Source: Mycolicibacterium boenickei (GTDB lineage Bacteria; Actinomycetota; Actinomycetes; Mycobacteriales; Mycobacteriaceae). Taken from it: a stretch of DNA of 64,000 nt. Each line of letters opens with the position of its first letter. The first letter of the stretch is position 1. The translations under genes were made by a program, and so were the position numbers. Below the pieces are notes generated by a model. The model worked only from the letters and a program-made list of their open reading frames with translations, was not told where the DNA came from and did not search any database. Below are positions 46,993-57,093 of the stretch, piece after piece. The stretch is from NCBI RefSeq assembly GCF_010731295.1, contig NZ_AP022579.1:4154001-4218000 (forward strand). The letters run 5' to 3'.

Positions 46993-48320
46993 GGGTTTGC
47001 CTTTCCGTCGCCGGTGGCCAGGTAGCGAAGCCCCGACATCCCCGGAAGGAAGAAGTAGGCCCCGCCCCGGAGGGTGGTGAATGCCGGAATTCCCTTGTGT
47101 ACCTTGCGTATCGGACGTTTGGGAACCGTGAAGTCCAGCGTTCCGTCCTGGGTGCCGCAGATGGGGTCGTGCTCGTTGCCCAGTTCGTGGAACGTCTTGT
47201 CGTTGATCCAGACGTTCTGCGCGAACTCGAACTGGCGGACCAGGTCTGCGCAGATGATGAACGCCGCGATGCCGCGATCCACGCCGTCGTCGGGTGCGCC
47301 GTCGGGCAGGGCGGGTCCGTAGGTGGCGCCGCGCCGGATCATCCGGCGCCGGTTCATGTAGTGCGCGGTATCACGTGGATTGAGCCGGCGGGCGTGCGAC
47401 CCCAGCGGGCAGGCGTAGCCGAAGGGGTCCATCTCCTTGTAGTTGAAATCGTTGTTGCGCATGGGATCCGCGCCGAGCTCGGGATCGTCGTGCTCGGGCG
47501 CGAGCACCAGGGGAGCGCCGCTGCGCCAGCGGCCCATGAACTTCGCGGCGAGCAGCTCCTCGGCCTCCGGTGAATCCGACCGCTCGCGCAGGTAGTCCCG
47601 GAACTGCGCTACGTGCTCCTCGAGCCTGCGGTAGGCCAGGTAACTTCCGTTGCGCGAAAGCACTTCCGGTTGCGGCAGATTGGCGACCGGCCCGTCCTCA
47701 TCGGGGTAGCCGAGGATGAACTCGCCGGGCTCCAGCGGGTCACCGGAACCCGGTGTCGGCGCCTCCCCGGAGCCCTTCATCACCGGTTGGGACAACCGGT
47801 CCCGGAATCCGAAATGGTCGTGGGCGTAGTTGAACGGCGGAGTCGCGTTCAGGTCCAGGTAGGACAGACTGCGCACGCCGGGGGTGCGGTCCAGCAGTTT
47901 GTCGTGCTCTTCGATGGAGCGGCGGCACTGCTCGTCGGTGCGGGAGAACAAGATCGCGATCGCATGCAGATCCTCACCGGCCAGACCGCCCAACCAGTGT
48001 TCGGGGGCAGCCTCACCGGTGTCACCCAGGATCGGCGCACGCCGCGCCATCCCTTCCCGGAACGCGGCGGGGAAGCTCGCCAGCGACTCCTCGTCGACGC
48101 CGAGCGCGCGCAGCCCGGTCCAGGTGAACGCCAGCGTGACCCACCGGTCGGACTCGGCCAAGGTGGCCATCGCGTCGGCTGCCGACGACACCTTGTCCAG
48201 CAGCTCGGTCAGCCAGGCCCGGCCACCCTCGGGAGTGTCGAACGTCAGGAACTCGTAGCGTCCGGTGATGGCCGGGGTGCGAGTCAGCAGGATGTGCTGA
48301 ATCTCGTCGAACTCGAGCAC
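46989..48320 (-). CDS. DyP-type haem peroxidase
   Basis: 443-aa dye-decolourising-type peroxidase. The motif HDHFGFRDRLSQPVM has D174 where the catalytic Asp of GxxDG belongs, but the last Gly is Arg (GFRDR, 171-175). CPLGSHARRLNPRD carries the proximal haem His (H309), and RRRMIRRGATYG supplies the conserved Arg. No signal peptide or Tat motif, so it is probably cytosolic or cargo of a compartment. GTG 48320 is used, two bases after the stop of the upstream gene; no encapsulin gene is in the window. Confidence 0.9.
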   Translation of the reverse strand: MLEFDEIQHILLTRTPAITGRYEFLTFDTPEGGRAWLTELLDKVSSAADAMATLAESDRWVTLAFTWTGLRALGVDEESLASFPAAFREGMARRAPILGDTGEAAPEHWLGGLAGEDLHAIAILFSRTDEQCRRSIEEHDKLLDRTPGVRSLSYLDLNATPPFNYAHDHFGFRDRLSQPVMKGSGEAPTPGSGDPLEPGEFILGYPDEDGPVANLPQPEVLSRNGSYLAYRRLEEHVAQFRDYLRERSDSPEAEELLAAKFMGRWRSGAPLVLAPEHDDPELGADPMRNNDFNYKEMDPFGYACPLGSHARRLNPRDTAHYMNRRRMIRRGATYGPALPDGAPDDGVDRGIAAFIICADLVRQFEFAQNVWINDKTFHELGNEHDPICGTQDGTLDFTVPKRPIRKVHKGIPAFTTLRGGAYFFLPGMSGLRYLATGDGKANP

Positions 48321-48322
48321 GG

Positions 48323-48883
48323 CTATTGCATCTGGTCGAGCATGGTCGAGAAGGCGGTCTTGAGGCGCAGGGCCTTCTTGATCTCGTCGGCCGTGACGTA
48401 CGGGTACTCGCCGTATTCCAGGAAGCTGGGCACCTGATGCGCCCGGACGAACTCGATGAACGCCGCCGGGTTCTCCTTCCAATCCTCTGGGAAGCCTTCC
48501 AGATTGGTGAACACCGTGGTGATACCGGTGCTGCTGAACAGTTGCACCGCGTCTTCGGTGTACTTGTCGAAGTCGGTGTCGAAGATGCCCTGGTACTGGA
48601 AATGCAGGCCCGAACCGACATCGAATAGCTGCCAACGCAAGTAGTGCAGGCGCAGCGGCGCAAGCACTTCCGGACTCGCGGCGACGGCTTCCTCGATCTG
48701 TTTGCCGTACGCGCGGATGGCCTCCTCACGACCTTCCTTCACCTTCGCGATGATGGAAAAACCATGGCAGGCAGGAGTTCTGGGGTAGGTCGGGCCATAG
48801 CGGCCCTGCTCCAGTTCGAAGTAGCCTTCCGGCGGGATGGCCATCGCGGCCGGCTTGGACCAGTCAGGATCTTTTGCGGTCAA
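48323..48883 (-). CDS. Unknown first gene of DyP operon (EthD/ABM-like?)
   Basis: 186-aa protein from TTG 48883, which has GGGGG upstream; ATG 48844 is an alternative. The segments HGFSIIAKVKEGREEAIRAYGKQIEEAVA and LRLHYLRWQLFD look like dimeric alpha-beta barrel (EthD/antibiotic monooxygenase) strands and helix. It ends TTVFTNLEGFPEDW...IKKALRLKTAFSTMLDQMQ. No known domain is certain. First gene of the DyP operon, likely to supply or process a haem or peroxide partner (inference). Confidence 0.7.
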   Translation of the reverse strand: MTAKDPDWSKPAAMAIPPEGYFELEQGRYGPTYPRTPACHGFSIIAKVKEGREEAIRAYGKQIEEAVAASPEVLAPLRLHYLRWQLFDVGSGLHFQYQGIFDTDFDKYTEDAVQLFSSTGITTVFTNLEGFPEDWKENPAAFIEFVRAHQVPSFLEYGEYPYVTADEIKKALRLKTAFSTMLDQMQ

Positions 48884-48945
48884 TTTGAACCCCCAATGCG
48901 CTCTCAGGTAACGCGGAACGCTAGCACTCCAGGGGTTACCGGAAC

Positions 48946-48977
48946 GGCAAATATGTTGACGGGACGTCAAATTTGCC
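48946..48977. promoter_or_regulatory. Nested inverted repeat in divergent promoter of DyP operon
   Basis: TTGAC (48956-48960) and GTCAA (48966-48970) are inverted, flanked by GGCAAAT (48946-48952) and ATTTGCC (48971-48977). The result is a ~32-bp interrupted palindrome 63 bp upstream of the first DyP-operon gene and 122 bp before the antigen-85-like remnant. It fits a regulator-binding site. The regulator is not adjacent. Confidence 0.5.
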
Positions 48978-49098
48978 GGGGCATTTGGCGGAAAACGCGG
49001 AAAACATGCCTACCAGGCGTATCGTCCGCTGTGTCGGGGCCGTTCGAGGGGTTGGCCACGGCCGTCCCCAGGGACGATGCGCCAGAGATGGGGCAGCG

Positions 49099-51043
<1,945 letters not shown>

Positions 51044-51047
<4 letters not shown>

Positions 51048-51649
51048 TCCCGGCCACCTGGAGGTAGCTCGAACCGGTCCAGATAGCGCCGCACGAAATC
51101 CTGCGCCTGCGCATGGCCGCGGCTGATTCCCAGCCCCTGTTCGAGCACCAGGATTCGCGCCAGACTCGCCACGATCATCGACATCACCACGGGTGGGAAC
51201 ATGTCGGTGTCGACGCCGTGGGCCCGCAACGCCGAGGCCATCGCGGCCTCCTCGAGCTCCCGGAAGCGGTCGGCGTAACCGGCGATCTCGCTTCGGATCG
51301 CCTTGCGGTGGTTGGCCAGGGCCATGAACTCCATCCACAACGCCGCACCCTGTGCGCTGTTGAGTTCCCACAGCGCGTGCAACGGCGAGTCGTCGGCGAA
51401 GGCATCCTGCTGGATACTGAGATTCGCCTCGGCGCCGGCCTGCAGCACCGCTACGAACAGGTCGTCCATGCTGGGGAAGTAGTAGTGCACGAGTGCGGGT
51501 TTGACCCCAGCCTGCGCGGCCACCCGTCGTGACGTCGCCGCGGCATAGCCTTCCTCGAGCATGACCTGGGCGGTGGCCCGGATCAGGGCCCGGCGGGTGG
51601 TCGAGTCGCGGCCGGCGCCGGTCTGCCCGGCGGATCTCTGCGCGCTCAT
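51044..51649 (-). CDS. TetR-family transcriptional regulator
   Basis: 201-aa regulator from ATG 51649 (a GTG at 51664 is an alternative). DNA-binding helix-turn-helix EEGYAAATSRRVAAQAGVKPALVHYYFPSMDDLFVAVLQ and helical C-terminal domain. Divergent from the mycofactocin SDR across a region holding the perfect 16-bp palindrome 51704-51719, its probable operator. It likely represses both divergent transcripts until an acyl-CoA or other metabolite binds (inference). Confidence 0.9.
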
Positions 51650-51703
51650 CGCACCCTTGACCACGCGTGGCGGCGGCTGCTAGACATGGCCCGAGTGTAG
51701 TTA

Positions 51704-51719
51704 TTGGGCGATCGCCCAA
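51704..51719. promoter_or_regulatory. Perfect 16-bp palindrome, probable TetR operator
   Basis: TTGGGCGATCGCCCAA is a perfect palindrome in the 115-bp divergent promoter, 54 bp before the TetR start and 45 bp before the SDR ATG. Its location and symmetry fit a dimeric TetR site. Sequences of this kind also control other mycobacterial lipid-catabolic TetR genes, so a search across the genome would define the regulon. Confidence 0.8.
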
Positions 51720-51764
51720 AGTGGGCAGTGTGCCGGCACCCGGCACCGGCGATGAAGGTGGGCC

Positions 51765-52601
51765 ATGACAGGACGGGTCGACGGCAAGGTCGCACTGATC
51801 ACCGGGGCGGCACGCGGGCAGGGGCGCAGCCACGCGGTGCGCCTGGCCGACGAAGGCGCGGACATCATCGCCGTCGACATCTGCACGACCTTCGATCGGT
51901 CGCCTGCCGCGGGCGCCACCGCCGAGGATCTCGCCGAAACCGCGAACCTGGTCAAGAACCTCGGTCGCCGTATCGTCACCGCCGAGGTCGACGTGCGCGA
52001 CTTCGACGCGCTCAAGGCTGCCGTGGACAGCGGTGTCGAGCAGCTGGGTCGGCTCGACATCATCGCCGCCAACGCGGGCATCGGCACCACCGGCGTGAAG
52101 CTGGACCGGATGGATGAGGATCTCTGGCAGGAGATGATCGACGTCAACCTCAGCGGGGTGTGGAAGACTGTGAAAGCCGGTGTGCCCCATATGCTCGCGG
52201 GCGGGCGCGGCGGTTCGATCATCCTGACCAGCTCGGTGGCCGGGTCAAAGGCCTACCCGTTCACCGGTCACTATGTCGCGGCGAAACACGGCGTCGTGGG
52301 CCTGATGCGCAGCTTCGCCGTCGAGTTGGGCCAGCACTCGATCCGGGTGAACTCCGTTCATCCGACCCACGTCAACAGCCCGATGCTGATGAACGAGAAG
52401 ACCTATCGCATGTTCCGGCCCGACCTCGAGAATCCCGGACCGGACGATCTCGCGCCGATCTGCCAGACCTTCCACATGCTGCCCATCCCATGGGTCACCC
52501 CCGAGGACATCAGCAATGCGGTCCTGTTCCTGGCCTCGGACGAGGCCCGTTACATCACCGGGGTCACCCTCCCTGTCGACGCCGGCAGCTGCCTGAAATG
52601 A
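51765..52601 (+). CDS. Mycofactocin-coupled SDR family oxidoreductase
   Basis: 278-aa NAD-binding dehydrogenase. The motif ITGAARGQGRSHAVRLADEGADIIAVDIC is the signature of the SDR subfamily that tightly binds NAD and needs the redox cofactor mycofactocin as electron acceptor. The family insertion between strand 2 and 3 (DRSPAAGATAEDLAETANLVKNLGRR), NAG motif, Ser and YVAAKHG are present. The mycofactocin synthesis genes are not in the window. The stop overlaps the P450 ATG (ATGA), so alcohol oxidation and P450 hydroxylation are coupled. Confidence 0.93.
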   Translation: MTGRVDGKVALITGAARGQGRSHAVRLADEGADIIAVDICTTFDRSPAAGATAEDLAETANLVKNLGRRIVTAEVDVRDFDALKAAVDSGVEQLGRLDIIAANAGIGTTGVKLDRMDEDLWQEMIDVNLSGVWKTVKAGVPHMLAGGRGGSIILTSSVAGSKAYPFTGHYVAAKHGVVGLMRSFAVELGQHSIRVNSVHPTHVNSPMLMNEKTYRMFRPDLENPGPDDLAPICQTFHMLPIPWVTPEDISNAVLFLASDEARYITGVTLPVDAGSCLK

Positions 52602-53779
52602 GCGTCTATTACGACCCCTACGACGTCGGCATCGTCGCCGACCCGTATCCGGTGTACGCCCGCCTTCGCGATGAGGCGCCGATCTACCACAACGAGCGTT
52701 ACGACTTCTGGGCGCTGTCCCGGCACGCCGACGTCGAGCGGGCGTTGTCGGACTGGGAAACCTTCTCCAACAGCCGAAGTGACATCCTCGAGCTGGTCAA
52801 GTCCGACTTCGACATGCCGCCGGGCGTGATGATGTTCGAAGACCCGCCGATGCACACGCTGCTGCGCGGACTGATGTCGCGGGTGTTCACACCGCGGCGG
52901 ATGGCCGAGATCGAGGATCAGATCCGGCAGTTCTGTGTGCGCTGCCTGGACCCACTGGTCGGCTCGGGCGGATTCGACATCATCGCCGAACTGGCGTCGA
53001 TGATGCCCATGCGGGTGATCGGAATGTTGCTCGGCATACCCGAATCCGAGCAGATCGGGGTGCGCGACGCCAACGACGCCAACCTGCGCACCAAGCCCGG
53101 TGCGCCGATGAAGGTGGTGCAGGCCGACCGCATCGCCGACGGCCGCATCTATGCCGACTACGTCGAGTGGCGGGCCAACAACCCCTCCGACGACCTGATG
53201 ACGGCGCTGCTGAACGTCGAGTTCACCGACGAGCGCGGGGTAACCCGAAAGCTTGAGCGCAAGGAGGTGCTGCACTACACGCAGGTGGTCGCCGGCGCGG
53301 GCAACGAGACCACCGGACGGCTCATCGGCTGGCTGGCGAAGGTGTTGGCCGAACACCCCGACCAGCGTCGCGAGGTGGAGCAGGACCGCTCATTGTTGAC
53401 CCGCGCGGTCGACGAGACACTGCGCTTCGAACCCACCGGCCCCCACGTGGCACGTTGGGTGGCAAGAGATTTCGACTACGACGGCACCACGGTGCCGGCC
53501 GGTAGCGCGATGCTGCTGCTGTTCGGGGCGGCCAACCGCGACCCGCGTCGGTACCGCGACCCCGACACCTTCGACATCCATCGCGCCACCTTCAGCCACC
53601 TGACTTTCGGCAAGGGTCTGCACTACTGCCTGGGCGCCAACCTGGCCCGGCTGGAGGGCCGCGTCGCGCTCGACGAGCTGCTCAACCGGTTCCCGGAATG
53701 GGAGATCGACTACGACAGTGCGAAACTCGCGCCCACCTCGACTGTGCGCGGTTGGGAGCAGCTGCGCATCGTAGTTTGA
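52598..53779 (+). CDS. Cytochrome P450
   Basis: 393-aa soluble monooxygenase. Haem-binding FGKGLHYCLGANLARLEG (Cys344), oxygen-activating I-helix AGAGNETTGRLIGW and the ExxR motif DETLRFEP are all present. Starts at ATG 52598, coupled to the SDR; no ferredoxin gene adjoins. Together they suggest hydroxylation then oxidation of a lipid or terpenoid-type substrate (inference). The exact CYP family was not determined. Confidence 0.94.
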   Translation: MSVYYDPYDVGIVADPYPVYARLRDEAPIYHNERYDFWALSRHADVERALSDWETFSNSRSDILELVKSDFDMPPGVMMFEDPPMHTLLRGLMSRVFTPRRMAEIEDQIRQFCVRCLDPLVGSGGFDIIAELASMMPMRVIGMLLGIPESEQIGVRDANDANLRTKPGAPMKVVQADRIADGRIYADYVEWRANNPSDDLMTALLNVEFTDERGVTRKLERKEVLHYTQVVAGAGNETTGRLIGWLAKVLAEHPDQRREVEQDRSLLTRAVDETLRFEPTGPHVARWVARDFDYDGTTVPAGSAMLLLFGAANRDPRRYRDPDTFDIHRATFSHLTFGKGLHYCLGANLARLEGRVALDELLNRFPEWEIDYDSAKLAPTSTVRGWEQLRIVV

Positions 53780-53816
53780 CCGGCCTCGGTGAACTGACTG
53801 TGGTGAACTGGGCGGC

Positions 53817-54275
53817 GTGAACATCTGGATCGGACAGGCCCGGCGCAGCGTCAGCGGCGAGGTGCCCGCACCGCCCGAACAAGTGCGGGCGTTCTACGTC
53901 GATCTGGACAACATTTCCCAGGTGCATCCCCTGGTGCAGTGGGTGCGCCGCACGTCCCGGGTCGAACTGGCCGACGGATACCGGCAGGACTATCAGGTCC
54001 GCGACCGAATCCCGCTGGGGCCATTCACGCTTCCGATCACCTACCGGGCCCGGCTCATCGTCCCCGCCGCGGGTGCGGTGACCGCCCAGGCCCGGCAGTT
54101 CCCGCAGGTGCGCCTGGACAGCCGGGTCGACTTCGCCGCGACCGAGACCGGAACCCGGATCACCGAGGACTTGACCATCGCGGCGCCGAGGCCATTGCTG
54201 GCGATCACCGTGGGGCAGGCGGTCGCCGCCCACACCACGATGCTCGCGGCGATCGGAAAACTGTTCGGGGCCTGA
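53817..54275 (+). CDS. SRPBCC-family (START-like) protein
   Basis: 152-aa protein from GTG 53817. The fold is indicated by EVPAPPEQVRAFYVDLDNISQVHPLVQWVRR and the terminal amphipathic helix RPLLAITVGQAVAAHTTMLAAIGKL. SRPBCC proteins bind hydrophobic ligands in a deep cavity. Follows the P450 by 37 bp and may bind its substrate or product (inference). Convergent with the acyl-CoA synthetase, 9 bp between stops. Confidence 0.82.
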   Translation: MNIWIGQARRSVSGEVPAPPEQVRAFYVDLDNISQVHPLVQWVRRTSRVELADGYRQDYQVRDRIPLGPFTLPITYRARLIVPAAGAVTAQARQFPQVRLDSRVDFAATETGTRITEDLTIAAPRPLLAITVGQAVAAHTTMLAAIGKLFGA

Positions 54276-54284
54276 GCCTTCGGG

Positions 54285-55958
54285 CTACGAAGCGCTGACC
54301 GCCCCGGCGTGCTCGGTGGCCACCGACTTGGCCCAGCGGTAATCGGCCTTGCCTGCGGGGGAGCGCACGATCTGCTCGGACCGGACGAATGCCTTCGGGA
54401 TCTTGTAGCGCGCGATCGTCCGCTCACACACCGTCGCGAGTTCCTCGTCGGTGGCCGAGGCACCTTCGGCGAACTGCACGACCGCCACGACCTCGTTGCC
54501 CCAACGCTCCGACGGCCGGCCGACCACGACCACGTCGTAGACGGCGGGGTGTGCGGCGACCGCCCGCTCGACCTCCTCGACGAAGATCTTCTCACCGCCG
54601 GAGTTGATGGTGACGGAGTCACGGCCCAGCAGCTGAATCCGTCCGTCTTCCAATACGTTTGCCCGGTCACCCGGAACCGACCAGCGCACTCCGTCGATGG
54701 TGGGGAAGGTGCGCGCCGTCTTGGCCTCGTCGCCCAGATACCCCAGCGGGATCAGGTCGCGCCGCGCCAGCCAGCCGCCGCCCTCACCGGGGCCGAGCAC
54801 CCGGGACAGGTCCTCGGCGACCACGGCGGTATCGGACTGGGCGTTGAAGGTGGCGGCCTCGGATTCGGTGCCTGCGGTCGAGGCGGTGCTCATCTGGGCG
54901 CCGGACTCCGACGCGCCGACCGCGTCGATCAGCATCAGGTGCGGCAGCGCGGCCAGGATGCGTTCCCGCACGGTCGGGGAGAGCGGTGCGCCGCCGTTGC
55001 TGATCGTGAACAGGCCGGACAGGTCGTAGTCGCCCTTCTCGATCTCGTCGATCAGCGGCCGGGCGATCGCGTCACCGACCACGGGGATGCTCAGCACCCG
55101 TTCGCGCGCAGCCAGTTCCAGCACGTTGTCGGGGCGCATCCGCACCACATCGTCGGGAATCACGAGCTTTCCGCCCATGGTGATGGCGTTGTAGGCGGCC
55201 CACTGCGCGGCGCCGTGCATGAACGGCGGGATCATCAGCAGCGACAATCCGCCACCCGCGGTGCGGGCCCGCTCGGCGAGTTCCTCGTACGACGCGATGA
55301 AGGTGTCGCTGCCGAACGGCCGGCCACCCATCGAGGACAGGAAGATGTCGTGCTGGCGCCACAGCACGCCCTTGGGCATGCCGGTGGTCCCGCCGGTGTA
55401 GAGGACGTAGAGATCGTCGCCCGACGGAGCCGGCATCCCTGCCTGTGGCGCAGGGGTTTTCAGGATCGTCTCGTAATCGACGGCACCGGGCAGCAGGTCG
55501 TTGCCCGATTCGTCGGCGACCTGGATGAGCACCTGCAGGTTCGGCAGCTGGTCGCGGATCGCGGCCACCCGGGGCGCGAACTCGGCGTTGTAGATCACCG
55601 CCCGGGCGTTCGAATCCTTGAGCAGGTAGAGGAGTTCCTCCTCCACGTAGCGGTAGCTGACGTTGAACGGTGCCACCCTGGCGCGGTAGCTGCCGATCAT
55701 CGACTCGAGGTACTCGTTGCCGTTGCGCAGGTAGATGCCGAGGTGGTCCTGGCCCGATTCGTGTCCGGCCAACCCGTCGCGCTCGGTGTGCACACCGAGA
55801 CCGGCCGACACCAGGTAGTGGGCAAAGCCGTCGACGCGCGCGTCGAACTCGGCGTAGCTGAACCGGCGATCCCGCCACACCAGGAAGGTTTGATCGGGCA
55901 CGGCCTTTGCGACCGTGGAGAACACTGTGGACAGGTCGAACTTCACGTCGGCGCTCAT
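54285..55958 (-). CDS. Acyl-CoA synthetase (FadD family)
   Basis: 557-aa adenylate-forming enzyme with VLYTGGTTGMPKGVLWRQHDI, the ISNGGAPLSPTVRERIL segment, the acidic segment IPLGYLGDEAKTARTF, the ATP-binding VPGDRANVLEDGRIQLLGRDSVTINSGGEKIF and the terminal SPAGKADYRWAK. The last motif is shared with FadD19-type steroid side-chain CoA ligases. ATG 55958 follows AGGAG; the earlier in-frame start to 55997 is unlikely. An inverted repeat lies just upstream. Substrate not determined. Confidence 0.92.
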   Translation of the reverse strand: MSADVKFDLSTVFSTVAKAVPDQTFLVWRDRRFSYAEFDARVDGFAHYLVSAGLGVHTERDGLAGHESGQDHLGIYLRNGNEYLESMIGSYRARVAPFNVSYRYVEEELLYLLKDSNARAVIYNAEFAPRVAAIRDQLPNLQVLIQVADESGNDLLPGAVDYETILKTPAPQAGMPAPSGDDLYVLYTGGTTGMPKGVLWRQHDIFLSSMGGRPFGSDTFIASYEELAERARTAGGGLSLLMIPPFMHGAAQWAAYNAITMGGKLVIPDDVVRMRPDNVLELAARERVLSIPVVGDAIARPLIDEIEKGDYDLSGLFTISNGGAPLSPTVRERILAALPHLMLIDAVGASESGAQMSTASTAGTESEAATFNAQSDTAVVAEDLSRVLGPGEGGGWLARRDLIPLGYLGDEAKTARTFPTIDGVRWSVPGDRANVLEDGRIQLLGRDSVTINSGGEKIFVEEVERAVAAHPAVYDVVVVGRPSERWGNEVVAVVQFAEGASATDEELATVCERTIARYKIPKAFVRSEQIVRSPAGKADYRWAKSVATEHAGAVSAS

Positions 55959-55993
55959 GGCACTCCTGGTGTGCACGGATTCGGGCCCCACGA

Positions 55994-56020
55994 CCATACA
56001 CGGATCACTTCGCTGTATGG
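55994..56020. promoter_or_regulatory. Inverted repeat upstream of fadD-like gene
   Basis: CCATACA (55994-56000) and TGTATGG (56014-56020) are perfect inverted arms with 13 bases between, about 36 bp upstream of the acyl-CoA synthetase ATG. Arms are two turns apart, which fits a dimeric regulator. No adjacent regulator gene. Confidence 0.5.
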
Positions 56021-56065
56021 CCGAGGGGATGTGACCCGCGCCTCAGACCCGGGGCCGGGCCGGGG

Positions 56066-56503
56066 TCAGACGGGGAAGAACCCGTCGCCGGTCAGCACAC
56101 CCGGCTGCCAGCCCTGCGGTCCGAGGCACAGCATCGGCCGCCCGTCCGGCGACTGAGCGGCTTCCTGCGGCCCCGGGCACGGCGAGCCGATCTCCTGCAC
56201 GCCGTTCAAGGGATAGGCGTAGGTCCAGAAGCCGGTGTACACCGGCGGCCACTGGTTGGGAATCCACTTGCACTGCATCGCCGTGCCGCCCGGGCCGCGA
56301 CCGAACACGTTGCGCTCCCAGCTGAAGCACGGTGCGCCGTTGGACGCCTCGTAGCTCATCCCGGGAACGTCGGTGGGGTAGCGGCCCGGATTGTCCGGGT
56401 ACATGTTGCTGTTGTCGTCGGCCAGAGCGCCCGGCGCCACCGAGATGGCTGTTGCCAGTGCCGCCGTGGCGACCGCCGTCGTGGCGAAGAGTTCGCGAAT
56501 CAT
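56066..56503 (-). CDS. Exported hypothetical protein (145 aa)
   Basis: Precursor with a signal peptide (LFATTAVATAALATAISVAPGALA) and a mature region rich in Pro, Gly, Trp and four Cys (APCFSWERNVFG; AMQCKWIPNQWPPV; GSPCPGPQEAA; PMLCLGPQGWQ). These may form two disulfides. Similar small secreted proteins are common in mycobacteria, but no domain is recognised. ATG 56503; transcribed alone. Confidence 0.8.
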   Translation of the reverse strand: MIRELFATTAVATAALATAISVAPGALADDNSNMYPDNPGRYPTDVPGMSYEASNGAPCFSWERNVFGRGPGGTAMQCKWIPNQWPPVYTGFWTYAYPLNGVQEIGSPCPGPQEAAQSPDGRPMLCLGPQGWQPGVLTGDGFFPV

Positions 56504-56616
56504 GTCCCACCCTCAGCATTGCCGGCCGCCGGTCGAATCGGGCCGGGCAGTTCGTTGACTTTGGGGCAGAAGCCTAGCCGGTCCCGCGCGTCGGGAGACG
56601 ACAATTCGGGCCGTTG

Positions 56617-57003
56617 TTACTCACCGGTATCGGCGTCGAGCACGCTGACCGCGATGCCGTACGGCAAGAACCTCACCCGGCGGCCCGGATCGGTGTTGCT
56701 CGCGTTGGCCCGCAGGGCTTCGAGCTCGTTCGGGTAAACCTGCTCGATATGGGCCCCGCCGGCGTCGTCGACCGTGTAGATCGCCCACACGCCGTCACCC
56801 TTCTCGCCGGTGGTCTCCGGCTCTGTCCTCGGGCGCGAGAACCGGGACACCTCGTCCAGCAGCCCCGCCCAGCCGACGCCCTGACCCGGGTTACCCAGGA
56901 ATTTGCCCAACCCGTCGAGGGCATCGCGCAGTCCCTCACCGGCCTCGCGGGCGACGCGGTCGAAGTCCTCGGGGTCGAACCCGAACGGTCCACTGCCACT
57001 CAT
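56617..57003 (-). CDS. Hypothetical protein (128 aa)
   Basis: From ATG 57003 the protein begins GPFGFDPEDFDRVAREAGEGLRDALDGLGKFL, an amphipathic helix, and ends with a beta-rich part (WAIYTVDDAGGAHIEQVYPNELEALRANASNTDPGRRVRFLPYGIAVSVLD). No signal peptide or known domain. An upstream extension in frame to 57093 is unlikely because it would run to the divergent gene. Conserved hypothetical, by its regular protein-like composition. Confidence 0.72.
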   Translation of the reverse strand: MSGSGPFGFDPEDFDRVAREAGEGLRDALDGLGKFLGNPGQGVGWAGLLDEVSRFSRPRTEPETTGEKGDGVWAIYTVDDAGGAHIEQVYPNELEALRANASNTDPGRRVRFLPYGIAVSVLDADTGE

Positions 57004-57093
57004 TGCGTTCTCCTCGGTGGTTGTGGGCTGGCCCCACGTGTCCAACTCCAGTGTGCGCGCACGAGCGGCGGGGCGGGATGGTAAACGATCCAT

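Noticed and set aside
51048..52190. Extension of the ligase frame across the TetR and SDR genes
   Set aside because: Composition is that of antisense reading; the ligase starts at the ATG 51047 coupled to TetR.
54309..56156. 615-codon plus-strand open frame over the acyl-CoA synthetase
   Set aside because: Antisense shadow of a gene with all adenylation motifs.
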